Assembly: GCA_902782875.1 (NCBI GenBank)
Contig: CACZPE010000360.1
Coordinates: forward strand, 1 to 10,104
Direction: 5' to 3'
Source of the DNA: an uncultured Ruminococcus sp.
Lineage (GTDB): Bacteria > Bacillota_A > Clostridia > Oscillospirales > Ruminococcaceae
DNA: 10,104 bases
How positions within the stretch are numbered: the stretch's first letter is position 1; each line of letters begins with the position of its first letter. The notes under the pieces are model-generated. The model was not told where the DNA came from, did no database searches, and worked only from the letters and a program-made list of their open reading frames with translations. A program made the position numbers and the translations under genes. Positions 1 through 6,540 of the stretch are shown one piece after another.

Positions 1-216
1 CAGATCTTCCCTGCGGAAAATACCTGAGAAATGCGCTTTTATATCACCTGTAAGACACAGCACTGCCGCCGCCGATATTGACGGTGCTGCCGCCTGTATT
101 CCGAACAGGATAAACCGCATTATTTCATTTGAAACGACATTCTGCAGCATCATTGCCGCAAACGCCGTCAAGAACGCACACTGCAGAAATATAATAATAT
201 CAAAATGTTTTTTCAT
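1..216 (-). CDS. Membrane protein, N-terminal fragment, possibly CPBP-family (CAAX-like) protease
   Basis: This leftward reading frame starts with ATG at 216-214 and stays open for 72 codons to the window edge, so only the N-terminus is present. It was read directly from the sequence. The visible part begins MKKHFDIIIF and has two hydrophobic stretches, residues about 6-23 and 32-55, so it is an integral membrane protein. The second stretch (FGIQAAAPSISAAAVLCLTG) followed by a basic segment resembles the N-terminus of CPBP intramembrane metalloproteases, where a G-x-x-x-P-x-x-A-A helix precedes a short charged loop. The catalytic EE and H motifs would lie outside the window, so the family call is tentative. 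No good Shine-Dalgarno sequence precedes the ATG. It follows the U32-like gene by about 100 nt, with an inverted repeat between them, so co-transcription is uncertain. Confidence 0.5.
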   Translation of the reverse strand, partial: MKKHFDIIIFLQCAFLTAFAAMMLQNVVSNEIMRFILFGIQAAAPSISAAAVLCLTGDIKAHFSGIFRREDL

Positions 217-230
217 AACATCATTGTATT

Positions 231-302
231 GAAAATCACTATCCACAACTTAAGAGCTTTGAAAATAATTTATGATCCCTTAAGTTGTGGATAGTGAATT
301 TC
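231..302. repeat. Long inverted repeat (24-bp arms) between two leftward genes
   Basis: The arms 231-254 and 279-302 are inverted complements with one mismatch (an uninterrupted 18-bp core, 237-254 with 279-296). They are separated by a 24-nt AT-rich spacer. The structure sits in the gap between the stop of the U32-like gene (317) and the start of the next gene (216). Neither side has a strong T-run, so it is a poor intrinsic terminator. It looks more like a palindromic intergenic repeat or a MITE remnant. Each arm contains CTATCCACA, one base from the DnaA box TTATCCACA. Confidence 0.8.
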
Positions 303-316
303 TGATTGCTGATCGA

Positions 317-1228
317 TCAGAAGTATTTCTTCTCTTTTGTAAGCCTCAGCAGCATTTCGAGGCGTACCTCGTCCCTGTATTCGGGGCGGATCATGTAGTA
401 CATATAGTTTTCGAGCACGTTGATATCGGGTACGCTCCTGCCCTCTATCTTGAAGTTGCGGTAGCCCATATCCGCGTATACCCCGTATACCGCGTCGGGG
501 GAGATATGCAGCGGTGAATCTGTGGTCTGGTAGAGATTCTTGAGCATACACTCACATTCAAACGGCTCCGGCTCGCACATGCTGTGGTTCTTTATCAGAT
601 ACTCAGCGCACTTTATCTGGCTTCTGCCTATGGAGCGGTAATGCTCCCCCCTGCGTTTGCAGTGAGGCGTGCAGCAGGGATTTATCAGCAGCTCCGCCTT
701 TTCCTTGTGGGGAAGTCTGCGAAGCAGCTCGAAGTTGTTGTTGAAATTATAATCGAGCACAACGAGGGAGTAATCCTTCTCCAGCTCCTTTTCAAGCTCC
801 TTTTCGTCCTCTATCTGCTTGCAGGTGGAGGATGTGAGCTTCATGCCCGGGAAGTTCTTTCTGATATGCTCCTCGAGCAGGGGAGAGAACACGATGGCTT
901 CGTTGAGGCCGTTGTCCGCGGCTTTGAGTATGGAGTTGCAGAGAGGGTCCGACAGATGCTCCTTCTTCAGCACGGGATTGGTGAGGGTGAAGCGGCAGGG
1001 GATGCCTCTGCGGTTGAACTGTCCGAGTATCTCCTTTATCACTCTCGGGTCGCACTGACCCTGGAGAAATCTGCCTCCGTTCCATATCATATTCGGGAAT
1101 ATCCCGTATACCGAGCCTATCCCCGCCCCCTCCATAACGGTCTCGGGGGCGCTTGTGACATGGTCTGCCATCATTATATTTATCTTGAAGTGTCTTGCAA
1201 AATCGGGCAGGTGAAAACGATATTCCAT
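317..1228 (-). CDS. U32-peptidase-like TIM-barrel protein
   Basis: This 303-residue protein has no signal peptide or membrane segment and is presumably cytosolic. The C-terminal FKIEGRS (residues 259-265) followed by a Tyr/Arg-rich helix matches the conserved KIEGR block of the peptidase U32 family. The alternating beta/alpha pattern (TSSTCKQ around 132-138, LVVLDYNFNN around 155-164) fits a TIM barrel. Known relatives include collagenase-like proteases and tRNA/rRNA hydroxylation proteins, but the usual U32 Cys signature is not obvious. There are 11 cysteines, notably C185, C186 and C190 (CCTPHC) and C218, C225 and C227, which could bind a metal or an Fe-S cluster (inference). The ATG lies 10 nt past the stop codon of the EAL gene, and the AGGCGG there overlaps that stop, so translation is probably coupled. 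The substrate is unknown. Confidence 0.6.
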   Translation of the reverse strand: MEYRFHLPDFARHFKINIMMADHVTSAPETVMEGAGIGSVYGIFPNMIWNGGRFLQGQCDPRVIKEILGQFNRRGIPCRFTLTNPVLKKEHLSDPLCNSILKAADNGLNEAIVFSPLLEEHIRKNFPGMKLTSSTCKQIEDEKELEKELEKDYSLVVLDYNFNNNFELLRRLPHKEKAELLINPCCTPHCKRRGEHYRSIGRSQIKCAEYLIKNHSMCEPEPFECECMLKNLYQTTDSPLHISPDAVYGVYADMGYRNFKIEGRSVPDINVLENYMYYMIRPEYRDEVRLEMLLRLTKEKKYF

Positions 1229-1238
1229 AGCTATCCGC

Positions 1239-3764
1239 CTATTCAGTCTTTATGGCATCTATCGTGTCAATTATGGAGACATTGCCGTTTGTCACGATAC
1301 CGGTGCTGTTTGGAGAGAGGAGCAGCAGATCGAGTCTGCAGCTGGTGATGTCGACATCTCCGCTGCCCTCGGAATCGCCGATGCCTGTTATGCTGTTGCC
1401 GCCACACTCGATCTTGACATCGGTGTGTGACAGCTTTATGCCGAGCTTACCGCTGTCGGTGCCCACGCATCTGATGGTCCTGCCGTGGAAATCGCCGAAA
1501 ACGCTGCCGTAGTTGATATGTATCTGGCCCGAGCCGTTCTTCATAACGCCTATGCCGCAGAGATTGGAGCCCGACAGGTCGACAAAGCATCTGAAGTTGC
1601 GCAGCTCTATATCCGCGCGGCCCTCGTATGCGCCGACGCCTATGGAGTTGGAGGCATTGACATTCACCGCAAGCACGCATTCTCCGAGCTCTGCGATGCA
1701 GTTGCCCCATACGGAGCCTACTCCGACTGCCACGGTGCCTTCACAGGTGATGCGCACATCGCCGCTTACAAATCTTATCTTGCTGCCCGAATCATTCCTG
1801 CCGCCGCCTATGCCGACAGAGGTGTCGCCGTAGGAGGATATGATAAGCCTTCCCGAACAGGCTATGGTGATATTTCCGTAGCCCGAATCCCTGTCAGAGC
1901 CTATGCCGTAGGAGGATGTGCTCGACGCCTGTATCTCCAGTGTGCCTGCTCCCGTAATGCGGAGGGATGCACCGGAGGGAACGTTTATGCCCCTCTTGAG
2001 CAGACGGTTCGTGCCGACTATCTCTATCTCGGCGTCGCTGTTGTCGCCGAGGGTGATATTTGCGGATTCCTTGTCGTTTGATATCACGGCATCGCAGAGT
2101 ATGATCCTTGTCTTTATGCCGTCCTTGATTATTATGGGGATATTCACCGAGTTCTCGGTGCCGCCCTGCACGGTGACATTCTCTGTATCTATGAATACAG
2201 CGGAGTAATGCCTTGCCGCAAGATCAAAGAGGTTTATGGTCTCGTGATCGGCGGGGTGGTAGTATCTTGATACGCTGCTGAGCTCGGTATTTATCCTGAT
2301 GATCTCGTTTACCACGTTCTCGGATATGCTGCTCTGCAGGTACTGTCTCGGGCGGGCGGTGTAGAAGCCCTGCATCAGATCGACGCCGAGCTTTATCATG
2401 ACCTTCATCTCGTCATAGGTCTCCACGCCCTCTGCAAGAGCCTTGAAGCCGTTGGAGTGGATGAATTCTATTATACTTGATACCAGCTGCTGTATCTTCG
2501 GCTTCTTGTTGATGCCGTTTATCAGCGCACGGTCTATCTTTACGTAATCGGGGTTGTAGCGCAGCAGATTTGATGTATTGGAATATCCCGTGCCGTAGTC
2601 GTCTATCGCAAGCTCGATGCCGCTCTTGTTCAGGCGGTCCTTTATGTTCATCAGCTTTTCACTTACGACCTCGGTCTGCTCGGTGAGCTCTATTACGATA
2701 TGCTCCATCACATCGCCGTAGGTGTTCACAAGATCGTTCCAGTCCTCGTCGGAGAGGATATACGCAGATATGGAGTTTACAAACATCTTCTTGTCTGCAA
2801 ATTCCTCCATATGGTTTGCTACGTCGCGCAGCGCGTTGCTCATGGTGCAGCGCTCAACGTCATAGAGCCTGTTGCACTTGGCTGCAGTCTCTATTACCTC
2901 CTCGGGGGAGAGATTTATGGAGTTCTCCGTGCGCATCAGCGTCTCATAGGCATAGATGCTGCCGTTATGGGAGCTTACTATCGGCTGGAAGTTGTATACA
3001 AATAGGTTGTCGTCAACGAGCTGGGTAAATCTTCTTGCCTTGTCGTATTCGATATGGCGCTTTTCGTAAAGCTCCTTTGAGTATCTGAGTATGGAGCCCT
3101 TGCCCAGGGCGTTTGCCTGATAGAGCATGAATTCAGCGGTGTTCATCTTCTGCAGGGGGTCTGCGGTCTGGTCGGCGCAGCCTGCGGTAAAGGTGATGTC
3201 ATCCACGGATTCAAGAGCGTTTTTCTGCAGCTCTTCCAGATAGTCGCCGCAGTCTGTGTCTATATCGGGTATAAAGAGCCAGTATCTTCTCTTGCCGCAT
3301 CTGGATATGAGTGCGGCGGGCTCGCTCTCGGTTATCGCACTGAGAAGGCTCACTACCGAGAAGGGTGACGGCAGCCCATCAAAGGACTGCACCTCCATCA
3401 TGGCAAGCAGGGAATTGCCGCGGGCATTGACCAGCGCTGTCATAAGGCTGCCTCTGCTGCAGAGCCTTGCATCCGAGGAGGATACCCTGTTGAGCTTTAT
3501 TATACCTGCGGATATACCGTCCTCACATGAGAACTGTCTTACCGACAGGGGAGATACATTCTCTTTCTGTTCAGCTATCGACCTTACTATGGAAAGCATA
3601 TTCTCATAGGTAGGTTCTTCCGAGATGCCGAGCAGCTTCATGGCATTCTGGTCGAGCATGACTCTGTATTCTTTTGAGTCGGCGAGGTAGCCGCCTATTT
3701 CGGGCGACAGTGAGAGCAGCGTGTCCCATGCTTCGCCAAATATCTTATGCCAGGTCTGTTTCAT
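1239..3764 (-). CDS. EAL-domain c-di-GMP phosphodiesterase with C-terminal beta-helix domain
   Basis: The protein has 841 residues. Residues about 25-95 look PAS-like. Residues about 135-232 look like a degenerate GGDEF domain: the end YQANALGKGSILRYSKE is recognisable, but the GGDEF motif is lost. Residues about 245-485 are an EAL domain, which cleaves cyclic di-GMP to pGpG. Its key residues are all present: E274 (YETLMR), N330, E359, D388-D389 (IDDYGTGYSN), K409, E445 (AEGVE) and Q465 (QGFYTARP), so activity is expected. Residues about 518-840 form a Gly-rich beta-helix-type region. G-I/V-G-like turns recur near 620, 651, 681, 709, 737, 767, 794 and 822, about every 27-31 residues, like surface carbohydrate-binding beta-helices. 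No signal peptide or membrane helix is seen. The start is supported by GGAG 8 nt upstream and a consensus promoter at 3852-3824. Confidence 0.9.
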   Translation of the reverse strand: MKQTWHKIFGEAWDTLLSLSPEIGGYLADSKEYRVMLDQNAMKLLGISEEPTYENMLSIVRSIAEQKENVSPLSVRQFSCEDGISAGIIKLNRVSSSDARLCSRGSLMTALVNARGNSLLAMMEVQSFDGLPSPFSVVSLLSAITESEPAALISRCGKRRYWLFIPDIDTDCGDYLEELQKNALESVDDITFTAGCADQTADPLQKMNTAEFMLYQANALGKGSILRYSKELYEKRHIEYDKARRFTQLVDDNLFVYNFQPIVSSHNGSIYAYETLMRTENSINLSPEEVIETAAKCNRLYDVERCTMSNALRDVANHMEEFADKKMFVNSISAYILSDEDWNDLVNTYGDVMEHIVIELTEQTEVVSEKLMNIKDRLNKSGIELAIDDYGTGYSNTSNLLRYNPDYVKIDRALINGINKKPKIQQLVSSIIEFIHSNGFKALAEGVETYDEMKVMIKLGVDLMQGFYTARPRQYLQSSISENVVNEIIRINTELSSVSRYYHPADHETINLFDLAARHYSAVFIDTENVTVQGGTENSVNIPIIIKDGIKTRIILCDAVISNDKESANITLGDNSDAEIEIVGTNRLLKRGINVPSGASLRITGAGTLEIQASSTSSYGIGSDRDSGYGNITIACSGRLIISSYGDTSVGIGGGRNDSGSKIRFVSGDVRITCEGTVAVGVGSVWGNCIAELGECVLAVNVNASNSIGVGAYEGRADIELRNFRCFVDLSGSNLCGIGVMKNGSGQIHINYGSVFGDFHGRTIRCVGTDSGKLGIKLSHTDVKIECGGNSITGIGDSEGSGDVDITSCRLDLLLLSPNSTGIVTNGNVSIIDTIDAIKTE

Positions 3765-3823
3765 CAGATCAACTCCGCATCAACGGTTTTTTGATAAATA
3801 TGCATAAAACTGCATTCTATATT

Positions 3824-3852
3824 ATTATACATTATTATTCAATTATTGTCAA
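3824..3852 (-). promoter_or_regulatory. Consensus sigma-A promoter for the EAL gene
   Basis: On the minus strand, TTGACA (3852-3847) is followed by exactly 17 bp and then TATAAT (3829-3824), a perfect match to the sigma-70/sigma-A consensus. Transcription would start near 3817, giving a leader of about 50 nt with GGAG just before the ATG at 3764. No clear operator is seen. Confidence 0.88.
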
Positions 3853-3870
3853 GGAATTTTGGAAATAAGA

Positions 3871-3919
3871 GGGTTTAGGGTTTAGCAAGTGTGGAGTTTG
3901 GAGTGTTGAGAGTGGAGTT
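3871..3919. repeat. Degenerate heptanucleotide tandem array
   Basis: Seven consecutive 7-mers can be read in one register: gggttta, gggttta, gcaagtg, tggagtt, tggagtg, ttgagag, tggagtt. The array abuts the palindrome at 3921-3965 and lies just upstream of the EAL promoter. The 7-bp period matches the arrays at 5581-5607 and 9854-9888, although the unit sequence differs. Confidence 0.6.
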
Positions 3920-3920
3920 G

Positions 3921-3965
3921 AAACCCTTCCACCAATGCCCCGATGGGGCATTGGTGGAAGGGTTT
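3921..3965. repeat. Perfect 45-bp palindrome (21-bp stem, 3-nt loop)
   Basis: The arms 3921-3941 and 3945-3965 are exact inverted complements around the loop gat. The outer part (aaacccttccacca) is shared with the repeat at 9950-9963 (aacccttccacca). It is therefore a variant of the tail of the composite repeat family in which the three-hairpin tail is replaced by one long hairpin. It lies downstream of the leftward nucleotidyltransferase gene but has no adjacent T-run, so a terminator role is weakly supported. Confidence 0.85.
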
Positions 3966-4013
3966 CCCCGCTAATTAATCTGAAAAAGCCATCCCCGCCC
4001 GATGTGCGCAGGC
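3966..4013 (-). repeat. Right half of a composite repeat, orphaned hairpin arm plus T-run
   Basis: Read on the minus strand, this segment runs gcgcacatcgggcggggat, then ggcttttt, then taattagcgg and into aaaccc. It matches the right half of the intact repeat at 9907-9953, which has gcacacatcggatggggat, gatttttt and taattagcgg in the same order. The left hairpin arm is not adjacent here. Its partner is found at 5565-5581 in the same orientation. CAGGC at 4009-4013 is one copy of the putative target duplication. Confidence 0.75.
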
Positions 4014-4049
4014 CAGTTCCGCTATAGCTGCAGAATCGGCAGGGCCTGC

Positions 4050-5168
4050 CTACAGCAGATCATCGGCTCCGTTCAGTGCTTTGCTTTCAAAGCTTCCAGT
4101 CTCTTTATAAGCCGCTATGAACGCATCGATATCAGGGTACACTTCTGCTTTCAGGCCGATCTTCCTGTATTCCTGATGATATGCTTCCAGAATGCGGTCA
4201 AATCCTTCAGCTGTCTTTTTCAGATCATCGGGATTGAAGACTGCGAGCACATCATACGAATCGATATCGCCATCGCTTCTGATGTCCGACATCATCTCGT
4301 TCAGGCTGCTAAGACTCATGAACGCCAGATGGCGATCTCCGGTCTCTGCTGCGACCTGCATTTTGCCATGCCAGTTCGAGAACATTTCTTCATAGCTGCC
4401 GGACAGTGATCCTGCATCAGCCTTATTTTTCTCCTGTTTAAAAGTATGCTTTTCCTTTTCAAAGCAAACCGTCAGCTCTTTCACCAACAACGACAGCCGC
4501 TCTTTCAGTGCAGGGACTGTTCCTGCTGACAGTATATCTTCTATCATTCCGCAAAGCCTTTCAGGACGTTTTGTCATGGCGTACAGTTCATCATAACGGC
4601 GTCTGACGCCTTTTTTGAAATAGCATTTGTTCAGCATGGCAACTGCGTTTTCCGCAAAATACAGTACACCGCCGGCCTGCTTGCGTATCTCTGTCAGATC
4701 ATCTCCGATCATGGCCAGGGCATAGCAGTGAAGAGCATCCTTCAGGATGTTTTCCGCTTTCTGGAAATCTGCTTCACAGAAAGGTTCCGCCAGCTTCTGC
4801 AGTACCTGCTCACGCAGCGTTTCCAGTTCGCTCCGGTACTTTTCATCCGTGCAGTAAACGATCTGTGCATCCATAAGCTTGGCTATATTTGGGTGCTCAT
4901 AAGCGGCATCCCGCCGCAGGCTCTCCCAATCGGTACAGTAGATATCATGTCCTACGCCGATGTCCTCCTGTATAAACGCTTTCCCGAGCTGCCATCCGCG
5001 ATCGTCGTTGATGAGGATCAACAGATCCAGATCGGACAGCGGATGTATATCGCCAGTCTGAAATGAGCCATAGATCCCGATCAGCGCAATCGCACCGGGA
5101 CACAGTGCCTTTTCTTTTTCCAACACAGCGTCAATGATTTTCTGGTTTCTGATTTCGTTATTATCCAT
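4050..5168 (-). CDS. Nucleotidyltransferase-fold protein, aminoglycoside adenylyltransferase-like
   Basis: The 372-residue soluble protein carries the polymerase-beta nucleotidyltransferase signature near its N-terminus: G34-S35 (YGSFQTGD), then D46 and D48 (SDLDLL), with D75 (GHDIYC) a candidate third metal-binding Asp. Such enzymes transfer AMP or another nucleotide from NTP to a small molecule (ANT-type drug resistance) or to a protein or RNA. The helical C-terminal part (about 130-370) presumably binds the substrate, which is unknown. The start is supported by GAGGAG at 5177-5172, 3 nt before the ATG. Its codons favour ATC/ATT, GAA and AAA, whereas the neighbours favour ATA, GAG and AAG (judged by eye), which suggests transfer. 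It lies inside a segment that appears to interrupt a repeat. No clear promoter was found in the AT-rich upstream DNA. Resistance is possible but unproven. Confidence 0.75.
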   Translation of the reverse strand: MDNNEIRNQKIIDAVLEKEKALCPGAIALIGIYGSFQTGDIHPLSDLDLLILINDDRGWQLGKAFIQEDIGVGHDIYCTDWESLRRDAAYEHPNIAKLMDAQIVYCTDEKYRSELETLREQVLQKLAEPFCEADFQKAENILKDALHCYALAMIGDDLTEIRKQAGGVLYFAENAVAMLNKCYFKKGVRRRYDELYAMTKRPERLCGMIEDILSAGTVPALKERLSLLVKELTVCFEKEKHTFKQEKNKADAGSLSGSYEEMFSNWHGKMQVAAETGDRHLAFMSLSSLNEMMSDIRSDGDIDSYDVLAVFNPDDLKKTAEGFDRILEAYHQEYRKIGLKAEVYPDIDAFIAAYKETGSFESKALNGADDLL

Positions 5169-5561
5169 ATTCTCCTCACAATTTTACGCGATGATGCGGC
5201 CATATTTCTATATTTACTGTGTTTCATATGACCGCAGTTCATTTCAATGATGATAATGCAAACAGAAGTTTACTGTTTAAATGATAGGATGGATCATTCC
5301 TAGGCTCTCGACAGTATATTTTACACGTATTACAATAATAATGAATACATATAATAAAATCATAGCACATTTTAACAAGGCATTCAAGGGATTATAAATA
5401 ATTCACATTTCACTACGGTCATATATGACTCTTAAGACTATATAGAGAGAAAAACAAATGAATAATTGAACACCCTATACAGATCATTAATCAACAGATT
5501 TGTATAGGGTGTATTGCTATATCACGGCTTTTGTGGAATGTTCCGTTTCGGTGGTCCTGCT
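5169..5561. other. AT-rich gene-free stretch within the insert
   Basis: These 393 nt lie upstream of the nucleotidyltransferase gene and contain no supportable coding region. The longest start-to-stop reading seen by eye (5341-5397, 18 codons) has no ribosome binding site. AT-rich tracts near 5310-5360 could hold the leftward promoter, but no -35/-10 pair with correct spacing stands out. The only strong structure is the hairpin at 5470-5512. Confidence 0.6.
5470..5512. repeat. 16-bp stem hairpin near the right end of the insert
   Basis: The arms 5470-5485 (acaccctatacagatc) and 5497-5512 (gatttgtatagggtgt) pair over 16 bp with one G-T wobble, around an 11-nt AT-rich loop. No T-run follows immediately on either strand, so it is not a standard intrinsic terminator. 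It lies about 50 nt inside the right boundary of the proposed insert and could be part of an end recognised by a mobilising enzyme (inference). Confidence 0.75.
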
Positions 5562-5566
5562 CAGGC

Positions 5567-5614
5567 ACACCGGACGGGGATAATTGCTCATTGCTATTTT
5601 CTAATTGATTAATT
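5567..5614 (-). repeat. Left half of the composite repeat, heptads plus hairpin arm
   Basis: On the minus strand this reads caattag (5607-5601), aaaatag, caatgag, caatta, then tccccgtccggtgtg. The intact copy at 9868-9903 has caatgag, caattag, caattaa, then the same 15-base arm. The two differ mainly by one heptad. The right hairpin arm is missing here and is found at 3991-4007 in the same orientation. The far end of the segment runs into the -35 box of the mrp-type gene. Confidence 0.75.
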
Positions 5615-5641
5615 GACATTCCCGTAATAATGTGCTATTAT
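5613..5641 (+). promoter_or_regulatory. Sigma-A promoter for the Mrp-type ATPase gene
   Basis: TTGACA (5613-5618), a 17-bp spacer and TATTAT (5636-5641, one mismatch to TATAAT) form a near-consensus promoter. Transcription would start near 5648, about 30 nt before the start codon. The -35 box touches the outer edge of the repeat half at 5567-5614. Confidence 0.82.
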
Positions 5642-5677
5642 AGATAATGCAGATCCAACGAAAGGAAAGTGAATTTC

Positions 5678-6502
5678 ATGAGTGAATGTACAGCAGAGAG
5701 CTGTTCCTCATGCAGCCTCAACTGTTCTCAGAGAAAAGGACCGCAGAGCTTCATAGAAAAGCTCGGCGAGGGCAGCAGTGTAAAGAAAGTCATTGGCGTA
5801 GTAAGCGGAAAGGGCGGCGTAGGTAAATCCCTGGTAACGGGACTGCTCGCAACCGCTTTCTCGAAGAAATACAGCACAGCGATACTTGACGCTGATATCA
5901 CAGGTCCGTCGATACCCAAGATGTTCGGCATAAGCGAACGCGCTACAGGTACCGACAAGGGGCTTATCCCCGTAAAGAGCAAGGGCGGCATAGGTATGAT
6001 GAGCCTTAACCTCCTGCTTGAGAACCCGACTGACCCCGTTGTATGGAGAGGCCCTGTTATAGCAGGCGTTGTAAAGCAGTTCTGGGGCGAGGTAGTATGG
6101 GGCGATGTGGACTATATGTTCGTTGATATGCCTCCGGGAACGGGCGATGTGCCGCTTACGGTGTTCCAGTCGATACCCGTTGACGGCATAATCATCGTGG
6201 CATCCCCCCAGGAGCTGGTATCGATGATAGTGGGCAAGGCTGTCAATATGGCCCGCCTTATGAATATACCCATACTCGGCATAGTCGAGAATATGAGCTA
6301 TATCGAATGTCCCGACTGCGGAAAGAAGATATACCTCTACGGCGAGAGCCATGTAAGCGCGGCTGCGGAGGAATACGGCCTGAAGGTGCTCGGCAGCATA
6401 CCTGTATCGCCTGATATAGCATCACGCTGCGACAAGGGCGAGGCAGAGAGCATAGAGGGCAGCTGGCTCGATGAGGCTGTGTCCGCGATAGAAGCTCTCT
6501 GA
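5678..6502 (+). CDS. mrp: Mrp/NBP35 (ApbC) family P-loop ATPase, Fe-S cluster carrier
   Basis: The family binds iron-sulfur clusters and passes them to apoproteins in the cytosol. The 274-residue protein has an N-terminal Cys cluster (C4, C9, C12, C16), a deviant Walker A motif GKGGVGKS (residues 44-51, with signature K45 and catalytic K50), DADITGPS (from residue 71), switch II DMPPGTGD (150-157) and the family CxxC (C211-P-D-C214), which can bridge a cluster at the dimer interface. The length is normal for the short clostridial form without a DUF59 domain. ATG 5678 is chosen over an in-frame GTG at 5669 because AAGGA (5662-5666) is only 2 nt from the GTG but 11 nt from the ATG, and the resulting start MSECTAESCSSC fits relatives. 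It is driven by the promoter at 5613-5641. Confidence 0.95.
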   Translation: MSECTAESCSSCSLNCSQRKGPQSFIEKLGEGSSVKKVIGVVSGKGGVGKSLVTGLLATAFSKKYSTAILDADITGPSIPKMFGISERATGTDKGLIPVKSKGGIGMMSLNLLLENPTDPVVWRGPVIAGVVKQFWGEVVWGDVDYMFVDMPPGTGDVPLTVFQSIPVDGIIIVASPQELVSMIVGKAVNMARLMNIPILGIVENMSYIECPDCGKKIYLYGESHVSAAAEEYGLKVLGSIPVSPDIASRCDKGEAESIEGSWLDEAVSAIEAL

Positions 6503-6540
6503 TACACAAAAAAATAAACGAAAGGGGGGACTGATACTGG

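Larger units (their letters stand above)
4014..5566. mobile_element. Putative insert of about 1.55 kb splitting a palindromic repeat, carrying a nucleotidyltransferase gene
   Basis: The two halves of one repeat flank this segment in the correct order and orientation, broken at the hairpin loop. A 5-bp direct repeat CAGGC lies at both junctions (4009-4013 and 5562-5566). Removing 4014-5566 restores a 17-bp stem with a 4-nt loop, as in the intact copy near 9888-9925. The segment holds one gene (4050-5168), a 393-nt AT-rich stretch and a hairpin at 5470-5512. It has no transposase, recombinase or clear terminal inverted repeats. It could be a non-autonomous element or a cassette moved by an enzyme encoded elsewhere. 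Insertion into repeat palindromes is known for some IS families (for example IS1397 in PU/REP elements), but no such family is identified here. Confidence 0.6.

Noticed and set aside
231..302. Replication origin or DnaA cluster
   Set aside because: There are only two imperfect boxes, both explained by one inverted repeat, with no dnaA or dnaN gene nearby and no further boxes seen.
584..1348. Long open frame on the + strand opposite the U32-like gene
   Set aside because: It is antisense to a clear gene, has no ribosome binding site and gives a protein without a recognisable domain. It is a shadow of the codon bias. The same holds for the open frames at 1485-2081 and 7549-8241.
5341..5397. Short ORF of 18 codons starting with ATG in the AT-rich stretch
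   Set aside because: It has no Shine-Dalgarno sequence, lies in low-complexity AT-rich DNA and has no recognisable product.
5226..5425. Distant inverted repeat catatgaccg and cggtcatata as ends of a mobile element
   Set aside because: It has only about nine matching bases, lies inside the larger insert and encloses no gene. Chance is likely in AT-rich sequence.
4014..5561. Integron gene cassette with an attC site
   Set aside because: The content (a nucleotidyltransferase next to a hairpin) is suggestive, but no GTTRRRY/RYYYAAC core pair or integrase gene was found.
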